Positions 7,499 through 16,778 of a stretch of DNA of 64,000 nt are shown one piece after another. The position numbers were made by a program, and so were the translations under genes. Each line of letters starts with the position of its first letter. Within the stretch, counting starts at the first letter, position 1. The notes beneath the pieces were generated by a model that saw nothing but the letters and a program-made list of their open reading frames with translations, searched no databases and was not told the DNA's origin. The DNA comes from Candidatus Chryseobacterium colombiense (lineage in GTDB: Bacteria > Bacteroidota > Bacteroidia > Flavobacteriales > Weeksellaceae): contig CP119310.1 in the NCBI GenBank assembly GCA_029203185.1, forward strand, positions 1,922,001 to 1,986,000. Reading direction: 5' to 3'.

Positions 7499-9082
7499 AT
7501 GCCGAAAAACAAAGGGAACCTTTTATTATTACTTCTCATTTTTTGGTCCATTGTTACAAACGGACAGTCTGGTCCCGACTTTTCTATTCTGGCAGATAAA
7601 GCATTTCAGAAACTGTATCAAAATCCGGATGACTGTATTAGCTATTCACAAAGCCTTCTTCTCAGTGATCAGAATATTGAGCACAAAATAGTTCTGCAAA
7701 ATATCATTTCCCAGGCCTATGCCATGAAAGGAGATTATGTACAATCTGTAAGCACCTCGATACAGAAAGAAGATTTTCAGCAGAAAAACCTTTCCTATTT
7801 TATGCAGGCTTTTGGAGATTATAATCTTGCAGAGCAGTATCAAAATCTGGATTTATATAATCAGTCGAAAAAAATCATTAGCCGGCTTCTGTGTGATCAG
7901 CATCTTTTGAAAAGTAATGATCCACGCCTAAAAATCACGATCGCCAAACTTTATCAGCTTCAGGCGCTTAACTTCGGAATCAACAGAGAGTATAAGGATG
8001 CTTTACAATATCTCAACAAAAGTGACCAATATATCAATAATAGCAACGAAGAAAATATTATAACAAAAATTGAGAACAAGATTTTCCGTTCTACCTACCT
8101 GATAAAACTGAACCGTTTAGAAGAGTCTAAAAAACTGATCGACAGTTTAATTTATAGTCTTGAAAAATATAAAGACCGTCCATTTTTATTAGGATTTGCT
8201 TATGAAACCTTATCCCGCTATTATTTCTTTAAGCAGGATTATAAAACATCAGTTGCCCAATCAGAAATGGCACTTTCGCAAATTGAAAACCTCCCCTTTA
8301 ACAATTTAAAAATCAAAATTTTTGAATCCTTATCCAGAAATTATTTTACCTTGCACGACAATGCAAAATACCATCAGTATAATAAACTTTACCTGGATTT
8401 AAAAACAAAGGAAGATTCCAATACCAAAGAAGGAATACGGTATATTGTAAAGCTTGTAGAGACCAATCTGAATAAAAATACCGAATTCCAGAAACAGAAG
8501 TATTCCCAATCCTTTTGGATGTTGACCCTGATTTTGACCTTCCTTATTCTGGGATTACTCATTTATCTGATTATCATTAAAAACAAAAATAGAGACCTAA
8601 AAAAACAATTTGATTTTTTTGAAAAGCAAAGAAGACAGAAAATTGCCTCTTCTCTGCCGCTTATAAAAACAATTCCTTCTGTTGAAAAGAACCCGGAAAA
8701 AGATTCTAATAAAATTTCAAAGGAAAAAGAGGAAGAAATCCTTCAAAAGCTGGAAGAGTTTGAACAATCTGACCGGTTTTTGAACAAAAACATGTCCCTT
8801 TCCCTACTTTCTTCCCAAATGGAAGTCAATACAAAATACCTTTCAGAAGTCATTAACAGCAGCAAAGAAAAGAACTTCAACGGATACATTAATGAATTAA
8901 GAATCAATCACATTGCTCATTTATTACGAACCAATCCTACCTTTCTTAATTATAAGGTGAGCTATCTTGCAGAATATTCGGGTTTTTCTTCACACAGTAC
9001 ATTTACAACCGTATTCAAATCGATTACAGGAATGTCGCCCAATGCTTATATTCAGGAAATCAGTAAAAGTAAATCTTTATGA
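7499..9082 (+). CDS. Membrane-bound TPR-AraC family regulator
   Basis: About 527 aa from the ATG at 7499, chosen because a signal/anchor sequence (NKGNLLLLLLIFWSIVTNGQ) follows; an upstream TTG at 7436 is possible. The N-terminal half is TPR-like helical repeats and should be periplasmic. A transmembrane helix follows (FWMLTLILTFLILGLLIYLI, about residues 342-361), then a charged linker and a C-terminal AraC-type double helix-turn-helix (SLLSSQMEVNTKYLSEVIN; VSYLAEYSGFSSHSTFTTVF). This is the one-component layout common in Chryseobacterium. The next gene overlaps by 4 bp. The divergent T9SS gene is a possible target. Confidence 0.82.
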   Translation: MPKNKGNLLLLLLIFWSIVTNGQSGPDFSILADKAFQKLYQNPDDCISYSQSLLLSDQNIEHKIVLQNIISQAYAMKGDYVQSVSTSIQKEDFQQKNLSYFMQAFGDYNLAEQYQNLDLYNQSKKIISRLLCDQHLLKSNDPRLKITIAKLYQLQALNFGINREYKDALQYLNKSDQYINNSNEENIITKIENKIFRSTYLIKLNRLEESKKLIDSLIYSLEKYKDRPFLLGFAYETLSRYYFFKQDYKTSVAQSEMALSQIENLPFNNLKIKIFESLSRNYFTLHDNAKYHQYNKLYLDLKTKEDSNTKEGIRYIVKLVETNLNKNTEFQKQKYSQSFWMLTLILTFLILGLLIYLIIIKNKNRDLKKQFDFFEKQRRQKIASSLPLIKTIPSVEKNPEKDSNKISKEKEEEILQKLEEFEQSDRFLNKNMSLSLLSSQMEVNTKYLSEVINSSKEKNFNGYINELRINHIAHLLRTNPTFLNYKVSYLAEYSGFSSHSTFTTVFKSITGMSPNAYIQEISKSKSL

Positions 9083-10212
9083 AGTTCATTATAAAACTAT
9101 TTTCGTTCTTGTTACTGAGCCTTTGTATTTCTTTAAATGCTCAAAAAGCTATCGGCGATTCTCTGATGAAAAAAGCCTATAATGAAATCTATGACAACCC
9201 GGACAACAGTATTAAAATCGGAAAAGATCTATTAAAAAAAGATAATGACATCAATACTTCCATCAGGATTTACATGCTGCTTTCCACAGCCAATATTGCC
9301 AAGAGAAATTTTGATGAATCTTTAAAATACATTTTAAAAGCCAAAGAGCTTTCTCAAAAAACAAACGATGCTAAAAACCAGGCAAGTGTCCTCATTGCTG
9401 TTGCGATACAGTACCAGCAAATGGAACTTTTCAGCAAAAGCCTTGAAACCCTGAACGAAGCAGACGTCTATTTAGCAAAACTCCCTGAAGATTCCCCTGA
9501 AAAACATGTAGAAACCGCGAGAAGCTATGCAATACGAGGCATGATCTACAAAAGCCAGTCAAACTCAGAAATTGCTCTCGAAAAATTCTTAATTTCTCTG
9601 CAAAATTTTGAAAAAGTACCGGTAAAGAAAATCACCTACTCCAATGTAAGCGTGGTATATTATAATATTGGTTATTGCTACTTGAACTTAAATCAAATTG
9701 AAAAAGCACAACAGGCATTTTCAGAATCGATAGAATACGCACAAAAAAACCATGCCAAAAGTCTTGAAGCCTTTGCTCTGAAAGGAATGTCTGAAGTACA
9801 TAAGCAAAAACATGAATATCAGACTGCTATTAATCTGTTACAAAAAGCTGAGAATCTTAGCAAAAACACGGGAGACATTGTCCTCAACGAAGGAATTTAT
9901 AAAGAAATGTCGGATAATTATCTGGCTTTAAGAAAACAGGATCTTTACCAGTTCTATCATAGAAAATATTTTGAAATGAACTTCAAAAGAAAGGAAAATG
10001 AGCTAATCTCCATCAATCAGGTTATTGACAATCATAATAAAGATACTTCCATTAAAAATAAAGAGGTCAAATCTTATTACATCTATTTAATGATTGCTGC
10101 ATGTGTTGTAAGTTTAATGATTGTAGGATTTTTTATATACCTGATCTTAAAAATAAAAAAGCAGAATAGAAGATATCAAAAAGAAATACAGCATATTATA
10201 CGTGCTTCATAA
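9079..10212 (+). CDS. TPR membrane protein lacking an HTH domain
   Basis: A 377-aa protein beginning at an ATGA overlap with the preceding regulator. A signal peptide (MKFIIKLFSFLLLSLCISLNAQ) is followed by TPR-like repeats up to about residue 320, a transmembrane helix (YYIYLMIAACVVSLMIVGFF, about 334-353) and only about 25 cytoplasmic residues. The architecture copies its neighbour, including KAYNEIYDNPDNSI against KAFQKLYQNPDDCI, but stops where the AraC domain would begin. It is probably a duplicated sensor half that could heterodimerise with, or titrate signal from, the regulator. No frameshift is seen at its end. Confidence 0.75.
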   Translation: MKFIIKLFSFLLLSLCISLNAQKAIGDSLMKKAYNEIYDNPDNSIKIGKDLLKKDNDINTSIRIYMLLSTANIAKRNFDESLKYILKAKELSQKTNDAKNQASVLIAVAIQYQQMELFSKSLETLNEADVYLAKLPEDSPEKHVETARSYAIRGMIYKSQSNSEIALEKFLISLQNFEKVPVKKITYSNVSVVYYNIGYCYLNLNQIEKAQQAFSESIEYAQKNHAKSLEAFALKGMSEVHKQKHEYQTAINLLQKAENLSKNTGDIVLNEGIYKEMSDNYLALRKQDLYQFYHRKYFEMNFKRKENELISINQVIDNHNKDTSIKNKEVKSYYIYLMIAACVVSLMIVGFFIYLILKIKKQNRRYQKEIQHIIRAS

Positions 10213-10213
10213 C

Positions 10214-10245
10214 AAAAAAGCATTCCGGTTTCGGAATGCTTTTTA
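10214..10245. terminator. Bidirectional terminator
   Basis: The stem GCATTCCG/CGGAATGC (10220-10227, 10232-10239) has loop GTTT, with A6 before it and T5 after it. It serves both the TPR gene on the plus strand and the converging phosphatase gene. Confidence 0.9.
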
Positions 10246-10263
10246 ATTTTTTATAATACAAAT

Positions 10264-11910
10264 CTATTTACCAATAGCTTCAGTAATCGGATTTCCTACA
10301 TTTCCACTAGGAAACTGAATTTTCAGTAAAGACGAAACTGTAGGAGCAATATCAGTCATATAATAAGGCTTACTGCTCTCTCCATGCTGAATTCCCCATC
10401 CCATAAAAATTAACGGAATATGTGAATCATAAGAATTCCAAACGCTGTGTGTAGTTCCGGTTTTTGCATACGGAGGCAGCATAGAATCATGAGAGATTAG
10501 CTGAATATCTCCACTTCTCTGCCTGTTGATTCCATTGATAATTCTCTGCTTGATAGGCTCCGGTATCGTAGCTTCCTGAACTTCAGTCACAGAAACCGCA
10601 TACAGTACAGTAGGATCTTTTTCCAATTCTTTGATTGCAAAATCTCTTACATCATCTAACTCAAGCTTATTATCTTTCAGTAATTTCCTGTCAAAATAAA
10701 CCTGATAATTATCTACGGCATTAATCAATTTATCTACTCCGAATTTCTCTTTCAGTTTTTCATTGATATTTTTTTCCATTCCTTCCCCAAAGAAACCTGT
10801 CGCAATTTTATGCTCCTGCAAAAATCCTACAGAATGTGCTCCTCCATGATCTGCGGAAAGGAAAACCGTATATTGTCCTTTTCCAACTTTTGAATCCAAA
10901 TAATTGAAAAACTGAGCCAAATCCTGATCTAATCTTAAATACACGTCCTCAACTTCAATAGAATTCGGGCCAAACTTATGACCTGCATAATCTGTTGAAG
11001 CCAAATTGATCGCTAAAAAATCCGTAATATCATCTCCTCCTAATTTTTCACCTTCCACAGAAGCTTCTGCCAATTTCAAAGTCAGCGTATTTCCGAAAGG
11101 TGTGTAACGGATATTATCTTTTTTTGCTTTATAATCAGCAGCTAAATTACTGTAAGGAAAAGTAGGTGTTTTTGCACTTCCTAATAGCCCTTCCCAGGAA
11201 GAATTGTCCGGCGAACTTTCCGTATACTGACTGATCGGAAGTAAAGTATTCCAGCCATTTTCTACCAATTTATCCGGTAAATTTTGAGAGTTGAACGATT
11301 TCACCCATTGCGGCAAATCATTCATATACCAAGTACTCGTGATAAAATTACCTGAAGAATCGTCAAACCAGAACGCTCCGTTCGGATTGTGACCTGCCGG
11401 AAGAATAGATGCACGGTCTTTTAAAGAAACTCCGATTACTTTTCCCTGAAAATTGGTTGCCAGTCTCAGTTCGTCTGTAACGGTAGTCGACCAAAGATTT
11501 TTTGGAGAGTGACTTCCTATTTTTGCATTCGTGGTTCCTACCGGTTTTACACTTTCGTCTGTTGTACAATATACATTTTGCCCCGTTTCTTTATCCGTCC
11601 AGTCATTCCCTGCAATCCCGTGAATTGCCGGAACCGAACCCGTATAAATACAAGTATGTCCTAAAGCCGTAACAGTAGGAACATACGGAATATGTACATT
11701 ATTTAGAGAATATCCTGTTCCCAATAATCTTTTGAAACCGTCATTACCGTATTTATTGTAAAAACGATACAGGTAATCCCACCTCATTTGATCTACCACC
11801 AAACCGACTACCAGTTTCGGTCTTTCTAACTGTGAATTTTTGTTCTTCTGCGCATTGATTGTAAAAACGGATAAAAAAGTAACCGCCGCAATCGAAATTT
11901 TCCTAAACAT
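10264..11910 (-). CDS. pafA: PafA-type alkaline phosphatase
   Basis: A periplasmic phosphomonoesterase of the alkaline phosphatase superfamily (548 aa, signal peptide to about residue 20, ending INAQ). Known PafA catalytic features are all visible: D40 in LVVDQMRWDYLYR, nucleophile T79 in PTVTALGHT (the same number as in the Elizabethkingia enzyme), the Asn of GNDW, the Lys/Arg pair in SLKDRA, STDYAGH, SADHGGAH and GTTHSVWNSYD. PafA releases phosphate from many organic esters and is active at high phosphate. It stands alone, convergent with the TPR gene and divergent from the unknown gene at 12052. Confidence 0.9.
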   Translation of the reverse strand: MFRKISIAAVTFLSVFTINAQKNKNSQLERPKLVVGLVVDQMRWDYLYRFYNKYGNDGFKRLLGTGYSLNNVHIPYVPTVTALGHTCIYTGSVPAIHGIAGNDWTDKETGQNVYCTTDESVKPVGTTNAKIGSHSPKNLWSTTVTDELRLATNFQGKVIGVSLKDRASILPAGHNPNGAFWFDDSSGNFITSTWYMNDLPQWVKSFNSQNLPDKLVENGWNTLLPISQYTESSPDNSSWEGLLGSAKTPTFPYSNLAADYKAKKDNIRYTPFGNTLTLKLAEASVEGEKLGGDDITDFLAINLASTDYAGHKFGPNSIEVEDVYLRLDQDLAQFFNYLDSKVGKGQYTVFLSADHGGAHSVGFLQEHKIATGFFGEGMEKNINEKLKEKFGVDKLINAVDNYQVYFDRKLLKDNKLELDDVRDFAIKELEKDPTVLYAVSVTEVQEATIPEPIKQRIINGINRQRSGDIQLISHDSMLPPYAKTGTTHSVWNSYDSHIPLIFMGWGIQHGESSKPYYMTDIAPTVSSLLKIQFPSGNVGNPITEAIGK

Positions 11911-12051
11911 TCAGTAAAATTTTATTGTGAACAAATTTACGGGTTTTGAAAATTTTAGTGTGTGAAATTTTGATTAAATTTAAAATTACAATATCCCACT
12001 ATCTTTAAGCTAATTTTATTTACATTTGATGGCTGTAATCAACTTTTCCAA

Positions 12052-12852
12052 ATGATTTTAGGTGTATACTGGTATTTTAAATTTCCTGAAGATCTTTATC
12101 AGTTTAAATATTTTCAATTTTATCCGGGGCACGGCGGACACATCGATAATTTAGCTGAACTTAAGGCAACTGTTGAGGTCCAAAATCCTGACAGTGTCGT
12201 TACAAAGCTCGAAAAATTAGTCAGTGAATTCTCAACCGCATTCTTGTATATAGGCATCAATGAAAACCAAATCCTAATCAGTATCAATGACTATCATTTG
12301 TTTGATTTTTATTTTCAGATGGCTGCAGATATTGAGAAAGTATTAATTACAGAAAATGCAATCTTAGTTGATCCCAAGAATCCGTTTCTAAAAAAAACGG
12401 AGAGGATACTAAGAAATAATCGGGACGGTAAATTCGAAACCATTCAGCATAAGTTCATACAGATTGTTGGTTCAGAATTCAAGAAAAATAATGCCGAAAA
12501 TCTTTCTATAAGAGTTGATTGTAATTTACCTCTTGCAAACAAAAATATTTTTATTGAAAGTGTAAAAAATAGATACCAGGAAGAACATCTTGATGTCTTT
12601 TATTATCACTATACAGAATTTGGAAATCACTGTAACCTTATTTTATTTTTCACCAATGGCAGGCAAACAAAAAACAGTGTACAATTCGTAAATATCAATT
12701 CTTTTGGAAGTAAAATACGAAAGCTTTCTCAAGAATACGCGGCGTCTTTTGGGCATTTCAGAGGTTTTGAGAACTATCCTTTACACGGCCCGGTAATAGA
12801 ATTAATGACAGATGAAGAATATATTCTAAAACAAGAAATTAAAAAAACATGA
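12052..12852 (+). CDS. Unrecognised protein upstream of VOC and GNAT genes
   Basis: A 266-aa soluble protein without signal peptide or membrane segment. I do not recognise a family. Visible features are an N-terminal ILGVYWYFKFPEDLYQFKYFQF segment and an aromatic-rich C-terminal half (VFYYHYTEFGNHCNLILFFTNG; FGHFRGFENYPLHGPVIELM). The composition is mixed alpha/beta. It overlaps the next gene by 4 bp (ATGA), so translation is probably coupled to the VOC protein. Chryseobacterium-like composition and codons argue against recent transfer. Confidence 0.7.
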   Translation: MILGVYWYFKFPEDLYQFKYFQFYPGHGGHIDNLAELKATVEVQNPDSVVTKLEKLVSEFSTAFLYIGINENQILISINDYHLFDFYFQMAADIEKVLITENAILVDPKNPFLKKTERILRNNRDGKFETIQHKFIQIVGSEFKKNNAENLSIRVDCNLPLANKNIFIESVKNRYQEEHLDVFYYHYTEFGNHCNLILFFTNGRQTKNSVQFVNINSFGSKIRKLSQEYAASFGHFRGFENYPLHGPVIELMTDEEYILKQEIKKT

Positions 12853-13241
12853 TCAAATTTAAATATGTTATTCTGTATGTTGAAGATCTTGAAAAATCCA
12901 TGAATTTTTACAAAGACACATTCAATACAGAAATAAAATTCATTACCCCTGAAAAAGATTACGGCGAACTGATCACGGGTGATATAACGCTTTCATTTGC
13001 TTCCCTGACTCTTGCTCATTCCAATATTAAAGAAGGATTTTTACATTCAAAGGCAGACAGGAAGCCTTTCGGGATTGAACTGGGTTTTGTAACTGAAAAC
13101 GTGGAATCTCTGGTAGAAAAGGCAATTCACAATGGTGCCGTTTTATATGAAAATACAGTTGAAAAACCTTGGGGACAAAAGGTAGCTTATATTAAAGATC
13201 CTGATAATTACCTGATCGAAATTTGCACCGAAATCAGCTAG
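12849..13241 (+). CDS. VOC family (glyoxalase/bleomycin-resistance fold) protein
   Basis: A 130-aa single VOC unit pair: KFKYVILYVEDLEKSMNFYKDTF at the start and GQKVAYIKDPDNYLIEICTE at the end are the classical pattern, with a metal-ligand-like Glu near the C terminus (IEIC). Members include glyoxalases, dioxygenases and drug-binding proteins; the substrate cannot be told. It is translationally coupled to the upstream unknown gene. The GNAT gene follows by 26 bp. Confidence 0.85.
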   Translation: MIKFKYVILYVEDLEKSMNFYKDTFNTEIKFITPEKDYGELITGDITLSFASLTLAHSNIKEGFLHSKADRKPFGIELGFVTENVESLVEKAIHNGAVLYENTVEKPWGQKVAYIKDPDNYLIEICTEIS

Positions 13242-13267
13242 AATCATCTCAAAAAATCCAACAGTTC

Positions 13268-13807
13268 ATGGAAATCAAAAAACTAGAAAAACTCACCTTC
13301 AATCCAACTATAAACTGGGGTTTCAACGGCTATGAAACGGATAAAATCTTTACTGTTTCCACCATAAAAATAGGAAAATCTTTTGAATTCAGTTTAAGAG
13401 AAAAAAAACAGTATTATCAAAAGATCTGGAAAACGAATACCGAGGATATCAATGACTTGAATGAAATTATTGAACAAGGAAATTCTTTCGGAGCCTTTGA
13501 AAATCACGAGTTAATCGGTTGGGTAATATGCGATTTCAGAGTATGGAACAACAGTCTTTTTATTGAAAATATTCTGATTGATGAAAAATCCAGAGGTCAA
13601 AATATAGGAAGATTACTCATCAAATATGTCAATCGTAAAGCCCGAGAATTACAATGCAGAATGGTAGAGTTAGAAGTTCAGAACACCAATTATCCCGCTA
13701 TACAATTCTATCAGAAGGCGGGATTTTCCATCACCGGAATTAATACAAAGCTGTATAAAGATTCTTCTGAAACAGCTTTATTTATGAGCTTTGATGTTAT
13801 GATTTAA
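13268..13807 (+). CDS. GNAT family N-acetyltransferase
   Basis: A cytoplasmic acetyl-CoA-dependent acetyltransferase of about 179 aa. I start it at the ATG at 13268 (MEIKKLEKLTF); an in-frame TTG at 13223 overlaps the VOC gene and is less likely. The GNAT core is clear: LFIENILIDEKSRGQNIGRLLIKYVN holds the acetyl-CoA pyrophosphate loop (RGQNIG), and YPAIQFYQKAGFSITG is motif B. The substrate is unknown; the grouping with a VOC gene suggests small-molecule modification or detoxification, but this is inference. Confidence 0.85.
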   Translation: MEIKKLEKLTFNPTINWGFNGYETDKIFTVSTIKIGKSFEFSLREKKQYYQKIWKTNTEDINDLNEIIEQGNSFGAFENHELIGWVICDFRVWNNSLFIENILIDEKSRGQNIGRLLIKYVNRKARELQCRMVELEVQNTNYPAIQFYQKAGFSITGINTKLYKDSSETALFMSFDVMI

Positions 13808-13881
13808 AATAGTTTTTATAAACTGTCAATAAATATTTCTAATTGATAGATATACAGTATATTTATGAAATACTTATTACA

Positions 13882-15594
13882 ATGAAAAAACTCATAATTT
13901 TTATATTTATACTTCTTTTTAATCAAATTTTATTTGCCCAGAAAGAGCAATATTACGATTTCATAAAAGCATGGAATTTTATAAAGTATTATCATCCCGA
14001 TCTAGCCAGTGGAAAAACTGATGCAGACAGCTTATTTTTAGCTTCTGTTAAAAATATCAATTCAAAGGATGATTTTAATTCTGTTATTGATAAATTATCT
14101 AAAAATTTAAATAAAAAATTAACTATTCTTGCCCCAGCTGAAACTTCAAAGGATGTTTTAACCCAAAATCAAAACTTTGACTGGTTTCAGAAAAACGGAA
14201 AAATTTCTTCCGAAAATAAAAGCCTGCTCAACAATATATACCGTCACCGTTATAACTTTGAATTATTAAAGGATGGAAAATCAGTGAGCACGGAGAAAAA
14301 ATATTCATTCCCGAAAAATGAAAATCTCCCGATTGAATACCGTTTGCTTACTTTGGCAAAAATTCAGGGAATAGTAGATTATCTTTTTCCGCATAAGTAC
14401 ATTATGGATGAAGGTTTTGAAAACTACTTCAAAAACAGCCTGGAAGTAAACCTAAAAATAACTTCGAGAAAGGATTTCGAAACTGTACTTGCAAAACTGG
14501 TTTCAAAGCTCAAGGACAGTCATGCCTTTAGTTTTTACAGACTATTGAACTACAAAGGTGATATTCTCAACATGCTAAATCTTGCACCTTTTGACTTTCA
14601 GATTGTAGATGATCATATATTGGTAACTCATCTTATTTTTCCTGAAATCTGTTCGAAAGATCAAATCAATGTAGGCGATAGAATTTTTTCCATTAATGGT
14701 AAAAGTATTCCTCAGATCATCAAAGAAAAAGGAGAATTATTATCGACATCCAACACTGAAAAACTGGTTTACCTTCTTTCGAAATATGAAAACAATCTGA
14801 TCTGGAGCGATGATCTTACACAGAAGACTTTAGAAATAAAGCCAGGAAAAAGCAATAAGAAATTCTCCACAAAAATTGACCTGATTAAATCTTCAAATAA
14901 AGAAAAATATGATCTGATTGTCAGTTATTTACAGGATAAAATTAAAAAGAGAGAAAGCCGTCAACTTATTAATAAAAATGTTGCTTATTTTAAAGTTAAT
15001 GAAACTTTAGAATTTATTAATAATATTGATGACAACAAAATAGATGCAGTGATGGACAGTATTTTAAGCAATGCTGCTCAAAAAAAAGCTATTATTTTCG
15101 ATATGAGGGCTTATCCGGATTGGGGTGGCTTTTTCTATCATTATATCTATAAATACTTCTCTCCCACAGATAATTATTTTGGAAAATATTATAAACCTAA
15201 TTTAAAAAACATTGGAACTTTCACTTATAAGGATTATGATTATTTCCCGGCAATTTCTGATAAAATAACACATCCTTACAAAGGAAAAGTCTTTATTCTC
15301 GTTAATCCTGATACCCGAAGTGCAAGCGAATGGTATTCTATGAGTTTACAGAAAATTTTTCCGCAATCGCTTACAATCGGTCAGCAAACTTCTGGTGCAG
15401 ATGGTGATCTTGTTGAAGTAAATTTACCTGGTGATTATGTGTTAGAATTTACCGGAAACGGAATTTTCTATCCTGACAATTCTCAAACCCAGCAAATAGG
15501 AATCAGAATTAACGAAATTATAAAATATAAAGACAAAGATATTCTTGAAAACCGCGATTTGGAATTTGAAAGAATTCTAGGCTCTATAAAATAG
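13882..15594 (+). CDS. Exported S41-family (tail-specific type) peptidase
   Basis: About 570 aa from the ATG at 13882, which begins a signal peptide (KKLIIFIFILLFNQILFAQ). The N-terminal 200 residues are an S41-associated helical region (FIKAWNFIKYYHPD). A PDZ-like part follows (INVGDRIFSINGKSIPQIIKEKG), then the S41 core with FDMRAYPDWGG and the nucleophile serine in NPDTRSASEWYSM. It is a periplasmic serine protease of unknown target. It stands alone and converges with the AraC gene; no clear hairpin lies in the 100 bp between them. Confidence 0.82.
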   Translation: MKKLIIFIFILLFNQILFAQKEQYYDFIKAWNFIKYYHPDLASGKTDADSLFLASVKNINSKDDFNSVIDKLSKNLNKKLTILAPAETSKDVLTQNQNFDWFQKNGKISSENKSLLNNIYRHRYNFELLKDGKSVSTEKKYSFPKNENLPIEYRLLTLAKIQGIVDYLFPHKYIMDEGFENYFKNSLEVNLKITSRKDFETVLAKLVSKLKDSHAFSFYRLLNYKGDILNMLNLAPFDFQIVDDHILVTHLIFPEICSKDQINVGDRIFSINGKSIPQIIKEKGELLSTSNTEKLVYLLSKYENNLIWSDDLTQKTLEIKPGKSNKKFSTKIDLIKSSNKEKYDLIVSYLQDKIKKRESRQLINKNVAYFKVNETLEFINNIDDNKIDAVMDSILSNAAQKKAIIFDMRAYPDWGGFFYHYIYKYFSPTDNYFGKYYKPNLKNIGTFTYKDYDYFPAISDKITHPYKGKVFILVNPDTRSASEWYSMSLQKIFPQSLTIGQQTSGADGDLVEVNLPGDYVLEFTGNGIFYPDNSQTQQIGIRINEIIKYKDKDILENRDLEFERILGSIK

Positions 15595-15695
15595 TTTTTC
15601 AGCTAATCCTTAATAATATGAAAAGGTTGGTTTTTAAAATAGTTTATTAAATTTGACTGGTTTTATGATTAGTTAGTTTTTGGATTTCAAAAAAA

Positions 15696-16571
15696 TCAAA
15701 TGGAGAATGGAAAAACACAGCTGACAAGGCTTCGGAATTCCGTAGGCTTTTTCCCCGTGTGTTTTTTAATGAAATTCGTGAAGTTGGCTTCATCTGAAAA
15801 TCCTAACTGATAAGATATTTCAGAAATCGTAAGGGTTGTATATTTTACGGATTTCTCAAATTCGTTTACTAATTTATCAATAATCATTTCTTTTGCCGAC
15901 TTTCCTGCTATAAATTCCGTCATACTGGTAAGCTTTCTGGTGGTAATATGAAGAGCATTGGCATAATAAGAAACTTTTTTCTGGGTCTTAAAATCTCTTT
16001 GAAGCATTACTCTAAATTTATTGACATACGATAAATATTCCAATTTTTCATCTTTTTCAATCTCTTCATGATTAGTTGCTAATAAAGCATCCAGTATTAT
16101 TGTTTCAAGAGTATTATGAGCCGCCGAAATATAGAGTCTTTCATCTTTTTTCTGAAAATCCTGAAGCCTGGTAATCAGAAAATATCTCATGATGTCTTTA
16201 GGAACATCGCCTATGTAAGGAGAAATAAAAACTTCCCTTCCGTAATTAAAAAATAAAGCAGAATTTAAAAAAACAGAGTCAGTAGAACACTGTTCATAAA
16301 AAATGGATGAAAAAGAAAATACATAAGCCTCTTTTCCTTTACATTCTCCAAAACTTATATTTTTATGCGGGCCCACAAAAACAGTACTAATGCCTTTTAC
16401 TTCATAGCTTTGCCCTTCCACTATCATTTGTAAATCATCAAATATAAACCAAACATTAAAATACTCCAAGGTATTAAAATCTCTTTTGCCTCCATTTCTG
16501 TCTATAACATAATTTATCGGATTCATGCTGAATCCAGTTTTTTTCAATCTCTCTGTAATTGTATACGCCAT
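15696..16571 (-). CDS. AraC family transcriptional regulator
   Basis: A 291-aa cytoplasmic regulator. The N-terminal 170 residues look like a cupin-type sensing domain (DLQMIVEGQSYEVKGISTVFVGPHKNISFG). The C-terminal 100 residues hold the AraC double helix-turn-helix (VSYYANALHITTRKLTSMTEFIAGKSAKEMI; LTISEISYQLGFSDEANFTNFIKKHTGKKPTEFR). There is no membrane helix, unlike the two TPR-AraC proteins in this window. Ligand and target are unknown; neighbouring S41 protease and mdh are not obviously linked. Confidence 0.88.
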   Translation of the reverse strand: MAYTITERLKKTGFSMNPINYVIDRNGGKRDFNTLEYFNVWFIFDDLQMIVEGQSYEVKGISTVFVGPHKNISFGECKGKEAYVFSFSSIFYEQCSTDSVFLNSALFFNYGREVFISPYIGDVPKDIMRYFLITRLQDFQKKDERLYISAAHNTLETIILDALLATNHEEIEKDEKLEYLSYVNKFRVMLQRDFKTQKKVSYYANALHITTRKLTSMTEFIAGKSAKEMIIDKLVNEFEKSVKYTTLTISEISYQLGFSDEANFTNFIKKHTGKKPTEFRSLVSCVFPFSI

Positions 16572-16730
16572 TTTCCTCTAAAACTAATCTGCGATTAAAT
16601 TAGTAAAAAATACCTAAATCTCAACTTTTTTCTTCCTCATCATCATTTTTAAAAATTAATCAAAAGATTCTTTGAATTTCAGTTAATATATAACGTTTTT
16701 TATTGTAAACGTTATTCAAATTATTTCATA

Positions 16731-16756
16731 AAAAACCACGCCCTTCGGGCGCGGTT
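16731..16756 (-). terminator. Terminator of malate dehydrogenase
   Basis: CCACGCCC and GGGCGCGG pair around a TTC turn with one mismatch. On the minus strand T6 follows the stem. It lies about 23 bp after the mdh stop codon. Confidence 0.85.
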
Positions 16757-16778
16757 TCATTTATATAAGCTTAATAAA

